Position numbers and translations under genes: made by a program. Below, piece after piece: positions 1 through 7,150 of a stretch of 12,615 bases of DNA; position 1 is the first letter of the stretch; every line of letters starts with the position of its first letter. The notes under the pieces were generated by a model. The model saw only the letters and a list, made by a program, of their open reading frames with translations, did no database searches and was not told the origin of the DNA. Origin of the DNA: Acidobacteriaceae bacterium (GTDB lineage: Bacteria > Acidobacteriota > Terriglobia > Terriglobales > SbA1); NCBI GenBank assembly GCA_003156615.1, contig PMHI01000533.1, positions 5,409 to 18,023 of the forward strand. Direction: 5' to 3'.

Positions 1-102
1 TTTGAAATATGGAACCTGACCTCAGCGCTCCGCGAAGTATACCCTGCGGTCCCGACGCATAGGCCGGTCGGTACGGGCTGGTATCTCCTCGAGTCCAAAT
101 GA
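1..102 (+). CDS. C-terminal end of an unidentified upstream gene (5' partial)
   Basis: Frame 1 is open from the first base of the window and ends at TGA (100-102), giving 33 residues that end GTGWYLLESK. The other two forward frames hit stops within the first few codons, and most third positions here are G or C, as in the other genes of the window. I therefore read this as the tail of a gene starting to the left. The fragment is too short for me to assign a family. It lies 86 bp upstream of the GH127 start on the same strand. An inverted repeat spans its stop codon. It could also be non-coding sequence that is open by chance. Confidence 0.4.
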   Translation, partial: FEIWNLTSALREVYPAVPTHRPVGTGWYLLESK

Positions 103-111
103 AACTTTGGA
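94..111. repeat. Inverted repeat TCCAAA-N6-TTTGGA
   Basis: Two perfect 6-bp arms (94-99 and 106-111) flank a 6-nt centre. The repeat spans the stop codon of the partial upstream frame and lies about 25 bp before a possible -10 box for the GH127 gene. It could be an operator or a weak RNA hairpin. No T-run follows, so it is not a typical intrinsic terminator. A repeat this short may be coincidence. Confidence 0.3.
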
Positions 112-135
112 ATTCGCCAAGACCCAGCTTATGTG

Positions 136-141
136 TATAAA
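136..141 (+). promoter_or_regulatory. Possible -10 box (TATAAA) for the GH127 gene
   Basis: TATAAA lies in a locally AT-rich stretch (about 131-148) and is 47 bp upstream of the GH127 start codon. I find no convincing -35 hexamer 15-19 bp upstream, so this is a weak promoter call. The gene might instead be read through from the upstream frame. Confidence 0.3.
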
Positions 142-171
142 ATATCCATCGTCAAGCCTTGACATCGGCTT

Positions 172-180
172 GGGGAGGAA
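172..180 (+). promoter_or_regulatory. Strong ribosome binding site that fixes the GH127 start
   Basis: GGGGAGGAA at 172-180 ends 8 nt before ATG 189. This favours ATG 189 over the in-frame TTG at 159, which lies upstream of this site. Starting at 189 also places the Tat motif close to the N-terminus. Confidence 0.75.
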
Positions 181-188
181 ACAATCCA

Positions 189-2135
189 ATGACCCGATTC
201 GCGGACTTCTCTCGCAGGGATTTCATGACGTCGGTTGCCGCCGCCGCTGGTTCCGTTTTGATACCCAGAACCTTGATGGCAACTCCCCCGCAAGACCCAG
301 TCGTAGACGCTCCCCAGAAAGAAAGTAAATCCGTCAGCCGCGAGAAAGTCTCCTGGAAGGCACGCCCCTTCCCCATGAAGCAAGTGCGCCTGGGAGAGGG
401 GCCGTGCAAAGTCGCGATGGAGGCCGACCGTCAATATTTGCATTCGCTGCCTCCAGACCGACTCTTACATACTTTTCGCATCAATGCCGGCATTGCTTCC
501 TCGGCCGAACCGCTGGGAGGATGGGAGGCCCCTAATTGCGAACTTCGCGGCCATTACGCCGGCGGCCACTACCTTTCCGCGTCCGCTCTGATGTATGCCA
601 GCTCAGGAGACGACGATCTCAGGAACAATGCCAACGCTGTGGTGACCGGACTCGGCGAGTGCCAAACTGCGCTGAAGAGCGGTTACCTCAGCGCGTTCCC
701 CGTTGAATTCTTCGACCGTCTGCGCGAACGTCAACGAGTGTGGGCGCCCTTCTACACCGTTCACAAGATCATGGCCGGCCTTCTGGACATGTACGTCTAT
801 TGCGGCAACGAGCAAGCGCTCGACATGGTTCAGAAAATGGCCGATTGGACGGCTGGCTACACTGGCTCACTCAGTTACGAACACATGCAGCGTGTCCTCG
901 GCACAGAATTTGGCGGCATGGGCGAAGTGCTTTCCAACTTGTATGCGGTGACGGGCAAGGACCGCTACCTAGAAGTGGCGCAACGCTTCGATAAGAAACA
1001 ATTCTTCGATCCGCTGGCGGCTCACCGGGATGAACTGAAAGGTCTGCATGTCAATACGCACATCCCGCAAGTGATTGCCGCGGCCCGGTACTACGAACTC
1101 ACCGGCGACCGGCGCTATCGCGACATTGCGCAGTACTTCTGGGACGAGGTGGTCAGCGAGCGCTCCTATTGCACCGGCGGCACCAGCAACGGCGAGTCCT
1201 GGAATACGGACCCGGGCAAACTTTCGACCGAGCTCAGCCCCAGCACCACCGAGTGCTGTTGCGCCTACAACATGATGAAGTTGACGCGGCACCTGTTCGG
1301 TTGGTCGCCCGATGCACACCTCATGGACTACTACGAACGCACCCTGTTCAACCACCGCCTGGGCACCATCAACCCCGAAGACGGCACCATGATGTACTAC
1401 CTGCCGTTGGCGGCGGGTTACTGGAAGACTTTCGGCAAGCCGTTTGACGCGTTGTGGTGCTGCACCGGCACCGGTTCAGAAGAGTACGGAAAGCTGACCG
1501 ACACTATTTATTTCCACGATGACGATTCGCTCTACGTGAATCTTTACATCGACTCACAACTGGAATGGCCGGAAAAGGGTTTGCGCGTGAAGCAAGAGAC
1601 TCGCTTTCCCGAAGAGCAAGGCACTACCATCACGGTCTCCGCCAATCGTCCGGCGCCGCTTGCGATCAGTCTTCGCATTCCATATTGGGTCGAGGGCGGC
1701 AGCGTGAAAATCAACGGAGCCACACTGCCCGCGTTTGCCAGCCCGAGCAGCTATCTCACCCTCAATCGTGTCTGGAAAAGCGGCGACAAGATTGAACTCA
1801 GCCTGCCGATGGGGCTACATATTGACAGCATGCCGGACAATGAAACCATCCAGGCCGCGATGTATGGCCCTCTGGTGCTGGCTGGTCGTTTCGAGGCAGT
1901 CACAAAAGAGATGACATACGGCGATTTCCGGCCGAAGCCGGGCGAGAATGCGACAAAAGTTCCCGACATCGTCGCTGACGCCGCTAAGCCTACGGAGTGG
2001 ATTGAGCCCGATGCGAAGCAGCCCCTCACATTCCATGCCCTGGGTCAATCGCAACCGCTGACCCTGGTGCCTCTCAACAAAGTAATTCACGAGCGCTACG
2101 CGGTTTACTGGAAGGTCGACAACAAAACGACATAG
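189..2135 (+). CDS. Tat-exported beta-L-arabinofuranosidase, GH127/DUF1680 family
   Basis: This 648-residue protein resembles GH127 (DUF1680) enzymes, whose characterised members release L-arabinose from beta-linked L-arabinofuranosides in a zinc-cysteine dependent, retaining reaction. It starts with a Tat signal (S8-R9-R10-D11-F12-M13, then an Ala-rich stretch to about A31), so it is probably exported folded with its metal. An (alpha/alpha)6 barrel appears to span residues 70-440, followed by beta-sandwich sequence. The family's metal and nucleophile cluster is visible as E355-C356-C357-C358 and W423-C424-C425. By analogy with HypBA1, C424 would be the nucleophile, E355, C357 and C425 metal ligands, and E336 (in GESW) the acid/base. 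Its length is close to HypBA1's 658 residues. It converges on the GH31 gene. Exact substrate linkage, and GH127 versus the related GH146, cannot be settled by reading. Confidence 0.88.
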   Translation: MTRFADFSRRDFMTSVAAAAGSVLIPRTLMATPPQDPVVDAPQKESKSVSREKVSWKARPFPMKQVRLGEGPCKVAMEADRQYLHSLPPDRLLHTFRINAGIASSAEPLGGWEAPNCELRGHYAGGHYLSASALMYASSGDDDLRNNANAVVTGLGECQTALKSGYLSAFPVEFFDRLRERQRVWAPFYTVHKIMAGLLDMYVYCGNEQALDMVQKMADWTAGYTGSLSYEHMQRVLGTEFGGMGEVLSNLYAVTGKDRYLEVAQRFDKKQFFDPLAAHRDELKGLHVNTHIPQVIAAARYYELTGDRRYRDIAQYFWDEVVSERSYCTGGTSNGESWNTDPGKLSTELSPSTTECCCAYNMMKLTRHLFGWSPDAHLMDYYERTLFNHRLGTINPEDGTMMYYLPLAAGYWKTFGKPFDALWCCTGTGSEEYGKLTDTIYFHDDDSLYVNLYIDSQLEWPEKGLRVKQETRFPEEQGTTITVSANRPAPLAISLRIPYWVEGGSVKINGATLPAFASPSSYLTLNRVWKSGDKIELSLPMGLHIDSMPDNETIQAAMYGPLVLAGRFEAVTKEMTYGDFRPKPGENATKVPDIVADAAKPTEWIEPDAKQPLTFHALGQSQPLTLVPLNKVIHERYAVYWKVDNKTT

Positions 2136-2233
2136 CATTTCGATTGCTTCTACTGTTGGATCGTTGCCGGCGGCCAACTTCAATCTTCAATCCAGAGGCA
2201 GTGCCTTTCCAGGCTCGAACCCCTGCACGCCAC

Positions 2234-2247
2234 GCGCCTTCAGGCGC
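2234..2247. terminator. Weak hairpin between convergent GH127 and GH31 genes
   Basis: GCGCC-TTCA-GGCGC forms a 5-bp GC-only stem with a 4-nt loop inside the 129-bp gap (2136-2264) between the two convergent genes. It could slow polymerase from either side. Neither strand has a following T-run, so it does not meet the standard for an intrinsic terminator. I see nothing else in this gap. Confidence 0.3.
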
Positions 2248-2264
2248 CGGACGCCAGAGGGCTT

Positions 2265-4490
2265 CTAGAAAGAGATTTCGACTGGCTTTCCTTCGAATTT
2301 CACACTTCGCGTGACTTCGGCCAACTGTACGGTGATAGCCTTTGGCTGCGGCGACAGCATACGCGAACCAGCGGCGAGTTGCAGACTGAGTCTTCTGCGT
2401 GCATCGTCCCACGCCATCTGGATTCCCATCCATTCTCCGTTCCGATAGTTGAATGAAGTGCCGTCGTCCTCGTAAAGCAGGAACGAGGCATCGCCACCTG
2501 GGTAAATCGAAACAGAAAGTGGCCCATCGACCTTCTCGGCCGTAAACTGCTTCACCGGACCAAGCGGCAGGATCGATCCCGCACGCACATAGAGCGGGAT
2601 CGTCTCGAGGTCCACGGGCCGGCTGATTTCACGGCCGCCTTCGAGGCGTTCGCCCGTCCAAAAATCGTACCAGGCCGAGCGCGGCAGATAGATCGAGCGA
2701 GTCGTCGCTCCCTTCTCGACAACCGGTGCAACCAGCACGTTTCTTCCCCACAAATACTCGTCTCCACACTCGACCGCCTTCGGATCGTCCGGAAAGTGCA
2801 GCCACAAAGCCCGCATGATCGGCATGCCGGTGGTCGCACATTCGCGCACCGCGCTGTAGAGATAAGGCAACATGCGGTAGCGCAGTTCAAGATACTTCCT
2901 GCAAATCGGCTCTACTCGCGCATCGTGCAGCTGGCTGGAATCGGGAATCGCAGCGCCGTTGTAATTGTTGATTTCTACAGGACCGGGATCTCCCGTGTTC
3001 CAACCCCAGGGAAGCCGCAATTTCCATGTGCGACCGTGACATCGGAAAAGTGGACAGAATGCCCCGAACTGAAACCAACGCACATACAACTCTGCTGTAA
3101 ACTCCGGGGTTGGAACAAATCCCCCGATGTCCGTACCCCAATACGGAATGCCGCTGAGCGCGGTATTCAGAGCGACGGGAACATGAGTCTTCAATGTTTC
3201 CCAGGTGGAGTAAACATCGCCCGACCAGAGGAACGAACCATACCGTTGCATACCGGCATAGCCATTGCGATGCAGCGCGTAAGGACGCTCATTCGGCCGA
3301 TCGATTTGCGGGCCTTCCCAATACATGCGATTCCTGACCAGCCGCGATGCGATATCGAGCGGATCGCCTTCATCCGGCCACCAGCCATCAACGCCCATGG
3401 CAAAGTCTTTGCGGTGTGCGTCCCAGTGGCAGCTGGCTTCCGCTTCGTCGAACCGCGCCAGGTCACACGGATCATGAACCGTCCCGCGGAGTCTGTCAGA
3501 CAGAATCACTACATGCATGACGGCATGAAAGTGCTGCCGGTGTAACTCATCGAGAATTTCCTTAGGATCGGGAAAGACTCGAGAATTCCAGACGAAAGCG
3601 CCATTCTCAGTATTCCAGCCGGAAGGACAAAAACCCGTGCCTAGATAGATCAACGCGTCACAAGGCAATTTCTTTTCGCGGAACATCTTCGCTTCGGCGA
3701 TTACTTCCTCTTGGCTGGCGAGCGTTCGATGCGACTGTTGATAGCCAAAAGCCCAAAGCGGAGGCATTTCGGCTTGGCCAGTAATGCGCGCATATTCGCC
3801 CATAATCGTCGCCGGATCTGGTGAGGCGACGAAGAACAGGTCCAGCGGCAGGACGGCGTCTGGACTTGCAGGTCGGAACTTACCTTCGTCTCCGGTGAAG
3901 TCGAAGGTGCCGAAGGGTTGATGGAAAAATACCGCCCACCCGGATGTCCCGATGATCCATGGAATGGGAACGCGACCACCGTGGGTGGCAAGCTTGTACC
4001 CTCCCTGGCCGCTGCGCATTAGATCCGTGGATCCGCGGCGATCAAACTGCGGTCCACCCTCCCCTAAACCAAACAGTGGTGCACTTCCACCGAGAAAAGA
4101 CAGGACGCCGGTGTTCTCGTCCCAGCTAAACTGCTGAACAACGTCCCCACGCTCGTTCGCTACGGTGATGTGAACGGGGTCAAACGAAATCTTAAGTCGG
4201 AGACCGCCCACGACAATCGCGTGGCCATCCTTCCCCTGCAGCTTGACCGTGGGAGCGCCCCAAGATTCCTGGACAAGAGCTCCCTTGAAGGGTATCGATC
4301 CAATCGATCCATTGTTCAGGGGCAGGATGCTTAGCCGAAAAGTACCCGCATTGATAGAAGTGATCTGTATCTCAAATTGCTGCCCAGTAGGAGATGCGGT
4401 GGCCCCTATATGGTTCGAAGGGACAATCATGGCGGCGGACGCCGCAACAAATCCCTTTAAGACATCCCGGCGATTCCACTCCGCAGTCAT
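2265..4490 (-). CDS. Tat-exported GH31 alpha-glycosidase
   Basis: This 741-residue GH31 enzyme is expected to hydrolyse an alpha-glycosidic bond with retention; known activities in the family include alpha-glucosidase, alpha-xylosidase and alpha-galactosidase. The order is a Tat signal (N6-R7-R8-D9-V10-L11-K12, then a hydrophobic run), an N-terminal beta-sandwich, a TIM barrel beginning near PPLWAFGYQQS, and C-terminal beta domains. The likely nucleophile is D373 in GWWPDEGD and the likely acid/base is D454 in YWGTDIGGF, followed by the family's R-x-HGR stretch. I start at ATG 4490 because this puts the Tat motif at the N-terminus. A GTG at 4547 would add 19 residues ahead of it and has no visible ribosome site. 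Ribosome binding at 4490 is only modest (GGAG about 12 nt upstream). It is transcribed divergently from the transporter operon. Substrate is open. Confidence 0.88.
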   Translation of the reverse strand: MTAEWNRRDVLKGFVAASAAMIVPSNHIGATASPTGQQFEIQITSINAGTFRLSILPLNNGSIGSIPFKGALVQESWGAPTVKLQGKDGHAIVVGGLRLKISFDPVHITVANERGDVVQQFSWDENTGVLSFLGGSAPLFGLGEGGPQFDRRGSTDLMRSGQGGYKLATHGGRVPIPWIIGTSGWAVFFHQPFGTFDFTGDEGKFRPASPDAVLPLDLFFVASPDPATIMGEYARITGQAEMPPLWAFGYQQSHRTLASQEEVIAEAKMFREKKLPCDALIYLGTGFCPSGWNTENGAFVWNSRVFPDPKEILDELHRQHFHAVMHVVILSDRLRGTVHDPCDLARFDEAEASCHWDAHRKDFAMGVDGWWPDEGDPLDIASRLVRNRMYWEGPQIDRPNERPYALHRNGYAGMQRYGSFLWSGDVYSTWETLKTHVPVALNTALSGIPYWGTDIGGFVPTPEFTAELYVRWFQFGAFCPLFRCHGRTWKLRLPWGWNTGDPGPVEINNYNGAAIPDSSQLHDARVEPICRKYLELRYRMLPYLYSAVRECATTGMPIMRALWLHFPDDPKAVECGDEYLWGRNVLVAPVVEKGATTRSIYLPRSAWYDFWTGERLEGGREISRPVDLETIPLYVRAGSILPLGPVKQFTAEKVDGPLSVSIYPGGDASFLLYEDDGTSFNYRNGEWMGIQMAWDDARRRLSLQLAAGSRMLSPQPKAITVQLAEVTRSVKFEGKPVEISF

Positions 4491-4597
4491 AACTGTTTCA
4501 TGCTCCAGGCCGTCACTCGTAACACGCTCTGGCCGATGACCTTCCACTGCTAGGCGGGTTGATCAACTTCCTTCGGCCGCATCTTATGAATCGAGCG

Positions 4598-4626
4598 ATT
4601 GTAACGGAAACAGATAAATGAGTAAA
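4598..4626 (-). promoter_or_regulatory. Leftward promoter for the GH31 gene
   Basis: Read on the minus strand, TTTACT (4626-4621) serves as -35 and TACAAT (4603-4598) as -10, with a 17-bp spacer. The -10 matches the consensus at 5 of 6 positions and the -35 at 4 of 6. Transcription would begin near 4591, about 100 nt before ATG 4490. The -35 lies within the palindromic operator, so a bound repressor would block this promoter. Confidence 0.6.
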
Positions 4627-4633
4627 CGTTTAC
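4622..4633. promoter_or_regulatory. LacI-family-type operator, perfect palindrome GTAAACGTTTAC
   Basis: GTAAACGTTTAC is its own reverse complement, with the central CG typical of LacI/GalR-family operators. It sits between two outward-facing promoters: it overlaps the leftward -35 and ends 12 bp before the rightward -10. One regulator could therefore control GH31 and the transporter operon together. The regulator gene is not in this window. I saw no second copy upstream of GH127. Confidence 0.65.
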
Positions 4634-4645
4634 CGGATTCATGGG

Positions 4646-4651
4646 TATAAT
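4646..4651 (+). promoter_or_regulatory. Rightward -10 box (TATAAT) for the transporter operon
   Basis: A perfect TATAAT lies 49 bp upstream of the preferred TTG start, which predicts transcription from about 4658. No good -35 exists at 15-19 bp spacing because the palindrome occupies that region. The promoter may be weak without an activator, or may depend on operator occupancy. Its position shows that the in-frame ATG at 4641 would lie upstream of the transcript start. Confidence 0.55.
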
Positions 4652-4685
4652 CTGTGATTCGTCGCGAGTGGAACCAGATTGGGGA

Positions 4686-4694
4686 GGGAAGGAG
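4686..4694 (+). promoter_or_regulatory. Ribosome binding site supporting TTG 4701 for the transporter
   Basis: GGGAAGGAG ends 6 nt before the in-frame TTG at 4701-4703. ATG 4641 has no purine-rich site at a suitable distance and lies upstream of the -10 box. This site therefore decides the start. Confidence 0.6.
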
Positions 4695-4700
4695 CCGAAT

Positions 4701-5957
4701 TTGCGGTGGCGAATCGCCATCCTGGTGAGTGCGGCAATCGCAATCAGCTATCTTGATCGACAGGCGTTGCCGGTCGCGGTCAAGGCTATCAGCCGAGACA
4801 TCCCGCTGACGAACGGGCAGTTCTCCGCTCTCCAGTCCGCATTCTTGCTCTCCTACGCGCTGATGTATGCGGGGGGTGGCAAGTTGGTGGACATCCTCGG
4901 AACCCATCGCGGTTTTACGGTGATCATGCTGTTCTGGTCTCTGGCCTGTGCCAGTCATGCTCTTGCCACGAGTTTCGCGCTGTTGGCCATCAGTCGATTC
5001 CTGCTCGGGGTAGGTGAAGGCGGTGGTTTTCCTGCCGCTACGCGTGCGGTTGCGGAATGGTTCCCGACCAAAGAGCGGGCCACGGCGATGGGCATCATCA
5101 ACGCAGGAACGGCGGTCGGAGCGGTCGTGGCTCCTCCTCTGATCGCAACCGTTCTCGGCTACACAAACTGGCGTTGGATATTCGTTCTTACGGGTGGGCT
5201 TGGTTTGCTCTGGGCTGCATGGTGGAGGTTCTCATACGTTCCTCCCGGAGAAGCTTCGGGGCAGATCGAGGTGGACCGCAATGCGACGCGAGGTCCGAAC
5301 GTCGCCTCCACGGCACGAATCCCCTGGATTCACCTGTTCCGCGTTCGCGAAACCTGGGGACTTGTGACCGCCAAGTTCCTTAGCGATGCGGCTTGGTTCT
5401 TCTATCTCTTCTGGCTCCCGAAGTATCTCTACGACGCCCGTGGTTTTGACATTAAGGCAGTCGGCACATTCGCCTGGATGCCCAGCGCCGCCGCCGGAGC
5501 GGGTTGTCTGCTGGGCGGAGGATTTTCCAGTTACCTGGTACGCCGGCAGCTTTCACTCGCGATGGCTCGGAAGCTGGCGCTGGGCCTCAGTGCCGCAGTT
5601 ATGCCCTTGGTCATTCTCGTTCCACGCGTTCCGGTCTTGTGGGCCATCGCGCTGTTCTGCCTCGCATATTTCGGACAGCAGTCCTGGTCAACTCTTGTCA
5701 TGGTTCTGCCCACGGATCTGTTTCCGCCGAAGGTTGTCGGGTCGGTTGCCGGACTGGTCGGTTTCGGAGGAGCGATGGGTGGAATCGCCTTTGGAGAAAT
5801 TGCAGGCTACTTGTTGGACCACGGCTTCGGCTATGGCTTGGTGTTCGCTATCGCGGGCACGTTCCACGTCGCTGCATTTCTGATTATTCTCGCTGCCATT
5901 CCCACCATGCAGCCGTTGAGGCTGGAGCGGAAGCTCAGCTACGGGGGAGCTCAATGA
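4701..5957 (+). CDS. MFS sugar-acid transporter (ACS family, ExuT/GudP-like)
   Basis: This inner-membrane protein of 418 residues has about twelve hydrophobic segments and probably brings in a hexuronate or aldonate with protons. Transmembrane segment 1 carries S16-Y17-L18-D19-R20-Q21, like the NYLDR of the anion:cation symporter family. The loop between segments 2 and 3 carries an MFS motif A (G60-K-L-V-D64 to H69-R-G71). Segment 4 reads SRFLLGVGEGGGFPAA, close to the hexuronate-transporter pattern, and is followed by EWFPTKERATAMGI. I chose TTG 4701 over ATG 4641 because of the ribosome site and promoter position; starting at 4641 would add 20 residues. The stop overlaps the next gene's start as ATGA (5954-5957). 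It is first in the operon with sugar-acid enzymes, which supports an acidic substrate. The particular acid is unknown. Confidence 0.85.
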   Translation: MRWRIAILVSAAIAISYLDRQALPVAVKAISRDIPLTNGQFSALQSAFLLSYALMYAGGGKLVDILGTHRGFTVIMLFWSLACASHALATSFALLAISRFLLGVGEGGGFPAATRAVAEWFPTKERATAMGIINAGTAVGAVVAPPLIATVLGYTNWRWIFVLTGGLGLLWAAWWRFSYVPPGEASGQIEVDRNATRGPNVASTARIPWIHLFRVRETWGLVTAKFLSDAAWFFYLFWLPKYLYDARGFDIKAVGTFAWMPSAAAGAGCLLGGGFSSYLVRRQLSLAMARKLALGLSAAVMPLVILVPRVPVLWAIALFCLAYFGQQSWSTLVMVLPTDLFPPKVVGSVAGLVGFGGAMGGIAFGEIAGYLLDHGFGYGLVFAIAGTFHVAAFLIILAAIPTMQPLRLERKLSYGGAQ

Positions 5958-7126
5958 AAATCACTAAGATTCGTACTCGCATCGTACGCTGGCGCGGAAA
6001 AACCGTTCCACTCCCTCCTCACTTCTGCACCAACCCGATGGACCTCCTGGAACTTCCCGAAGCCTCGATGCAGACGTTTACGTTTCACGGCTGGCTGATC
6101 GTGGAGGTGTTTACAGACGATGGCCAGGTAGGAGTGGGCAATGCTGCTCTCGCTCCTCAAGTGACGAAACAAGTCATCGATCTTTACCTCAAACCTCTTT
6201 TGCTCGGCCAGGATCCGTGGGACATCGAGCGCCTATGGCAACACATGTATCGCAAGACCATGGCGTTTGGGCGTAAGGGCATCGGTATGGTTGCGATCAG
6301 TGCGGTGGATATCGCACTGTGGGACCTCCTGGGCAAATCCGCCAAGCAACCCGTGTATCGCTTGCTCGGAGGCCGGACGAAAACGCGTATTCCGGTTTAT
6401 GCCTCCCGCCTTTACAGTGTCGAACTGGGCGAACTCGCAGCGGAAGCAAAGCGCTACAAAGATGAAGGCTATCAGGCCATGAAGCTCCGCTTTGGATGGG
6501 GACCCGCCGACGGAGCTCGCGGCATGCAGCGGAATCTTGAACTCGTGCGCACTGTTCGTGAATGCGTCGGCGACGGCATCGATGTGATGGCCGACGCTTA
6601 CATGGGTTGGACCCTCGACTACGCCAAGCGAATGCTGCCCTTGCTCGAGCCTTTTCATCTCCGATGGCTGGAGGAGCCAGTTATCCCCGATGACATCCAG
6701 GGTTACGGCGAACTGAAGCGCTACGGGCGAATTCCGATCGCGGGCGGCGAACACGAATTCACGATTTACGGTTTCCGAGACTTGCTCGAGGCTCGCGCGC
6801 TGGATTACATCCAGTTCGATACCAATCGCGTGGGTGGCATCACGCAGGCCCGCAAGATCGCCGCCCTCGCCGAAGCTCATTCCGTTCCGGTGATTCCTCA
6901 TGCCGGCCAGATGCACAACTACCATCTCGTCATGGCCAGCTTGAATTCTCCGATGGCAGAGTATTTCCCGGTGGTCGATGTGGAAGTAGGCAACGAACTG
7001 TTCTGGTACATCTTCCAGGGTGAACCCAAGGCAAAAGGCGGCTACATCCATCTCGATGACAACACTCCGGGTCTCGGGCTGACTATCAACGAATCCGGAC
7101 TCGAGCGGTTCGAGGTATTGGAATAA
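5954..7126 (+). CDS. Enolase-superfamily sugar-acid dehydratase, L-rhamnonate dehydratase-like
   Basis: This 390-residue cytoplasmic enzyme of the mandelate racemase/muconate-lactonizing group probably removes water from an aldonate to give a 2-keto-3-deoxy acid, using Mg2+. Metal ligands are D214, E240 and E266, spaced 26 and 26 as in the superfamily. A D289-H316 dyad, 27 apart, is the likely general base. The second-strand motif is K177-L-R179. Several stretches resemble E. coli RhmD: N-terminal HFCTNPM against its HIATPM, RFGWGPADGA against its THWGPHDGDA, and a late HAGQMHNYH in the place of its HGSSVYSHH. RhmD lacks the usual KxK pair, so this protein is related but not identical in active site. 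ATG 5954 overlaps the transporter stop and has GGGGGAG just upstream, which implies translational coupling. Substrate could be L-rhamnonate, L-arabinonate, L-lyxonate or another acid. Confidence 0.82.
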   Translation: MKITKIRTRIVRWRGKTVPLPPHFCTNPMDLLELPEASMQTFTFHGWLIVEVFTDDGQVGVGNAALAPQVTKQVIDLYLKPLLLGQDPWDIERLWQHMYRKTMAFGRKGIGMVAISAVDIALWDLLGKSAKQPVYRLLGGRTKTRIPVYASRLYSVELGELAAEAKRYKDEGYQAMKLRFGWGPADGARGMQRNLELVRTVRECVGDGIDVMADAYMGWTLDYAKRMLPLLEPFHLRWLEEPVIPDDIQGYGELKRYGRIPIAGGEHEFTIYGFRDLLEARALDYIQFDTNRVGGITQARKIAALAEAHSVPVIPHAGQMHNYHLVMASLNSPMAEYFPVVDVEVGNELFWYIFQGEPKAKGGYIHLDDNTPGLGLTINESGLERFEVLE

Positions 7127-7150
7127 TCCTCCGAGGATAAAAGACGCCTG

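Noticed and set aside
159..164. Perfect TTGACA as a -35 element
   Set aside because: No -10 lies at a suitable distance downstream and the GH127 coding region starts at 189; it is likely chance.
2796..3545. A 249-codon open frame on the plus strand inside the GH31 gene
   Set aside because: It lies fully antisense to a clear GH31 catalytic region, has no recognisable domain and no good ribosome site; it is a by-product of the codon bias.
5504..5953. In-frame upstream extension of the dehydratase by 150 codons, suggesting a fusion
   Set aside because: The extension runs through the transporter gene in another frame and is not membrane- or enzyme-like; ATG 5954 with GGGGGAG upstream matches the family start.
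7127..7137. TCCTC-C-GAGGA palindrome before the AraD1-like gene
   Set aside because: A 1-nt centre cannot form a hairpin loop and the site is too short to call an operator; part of it simply provides the ribosome site.
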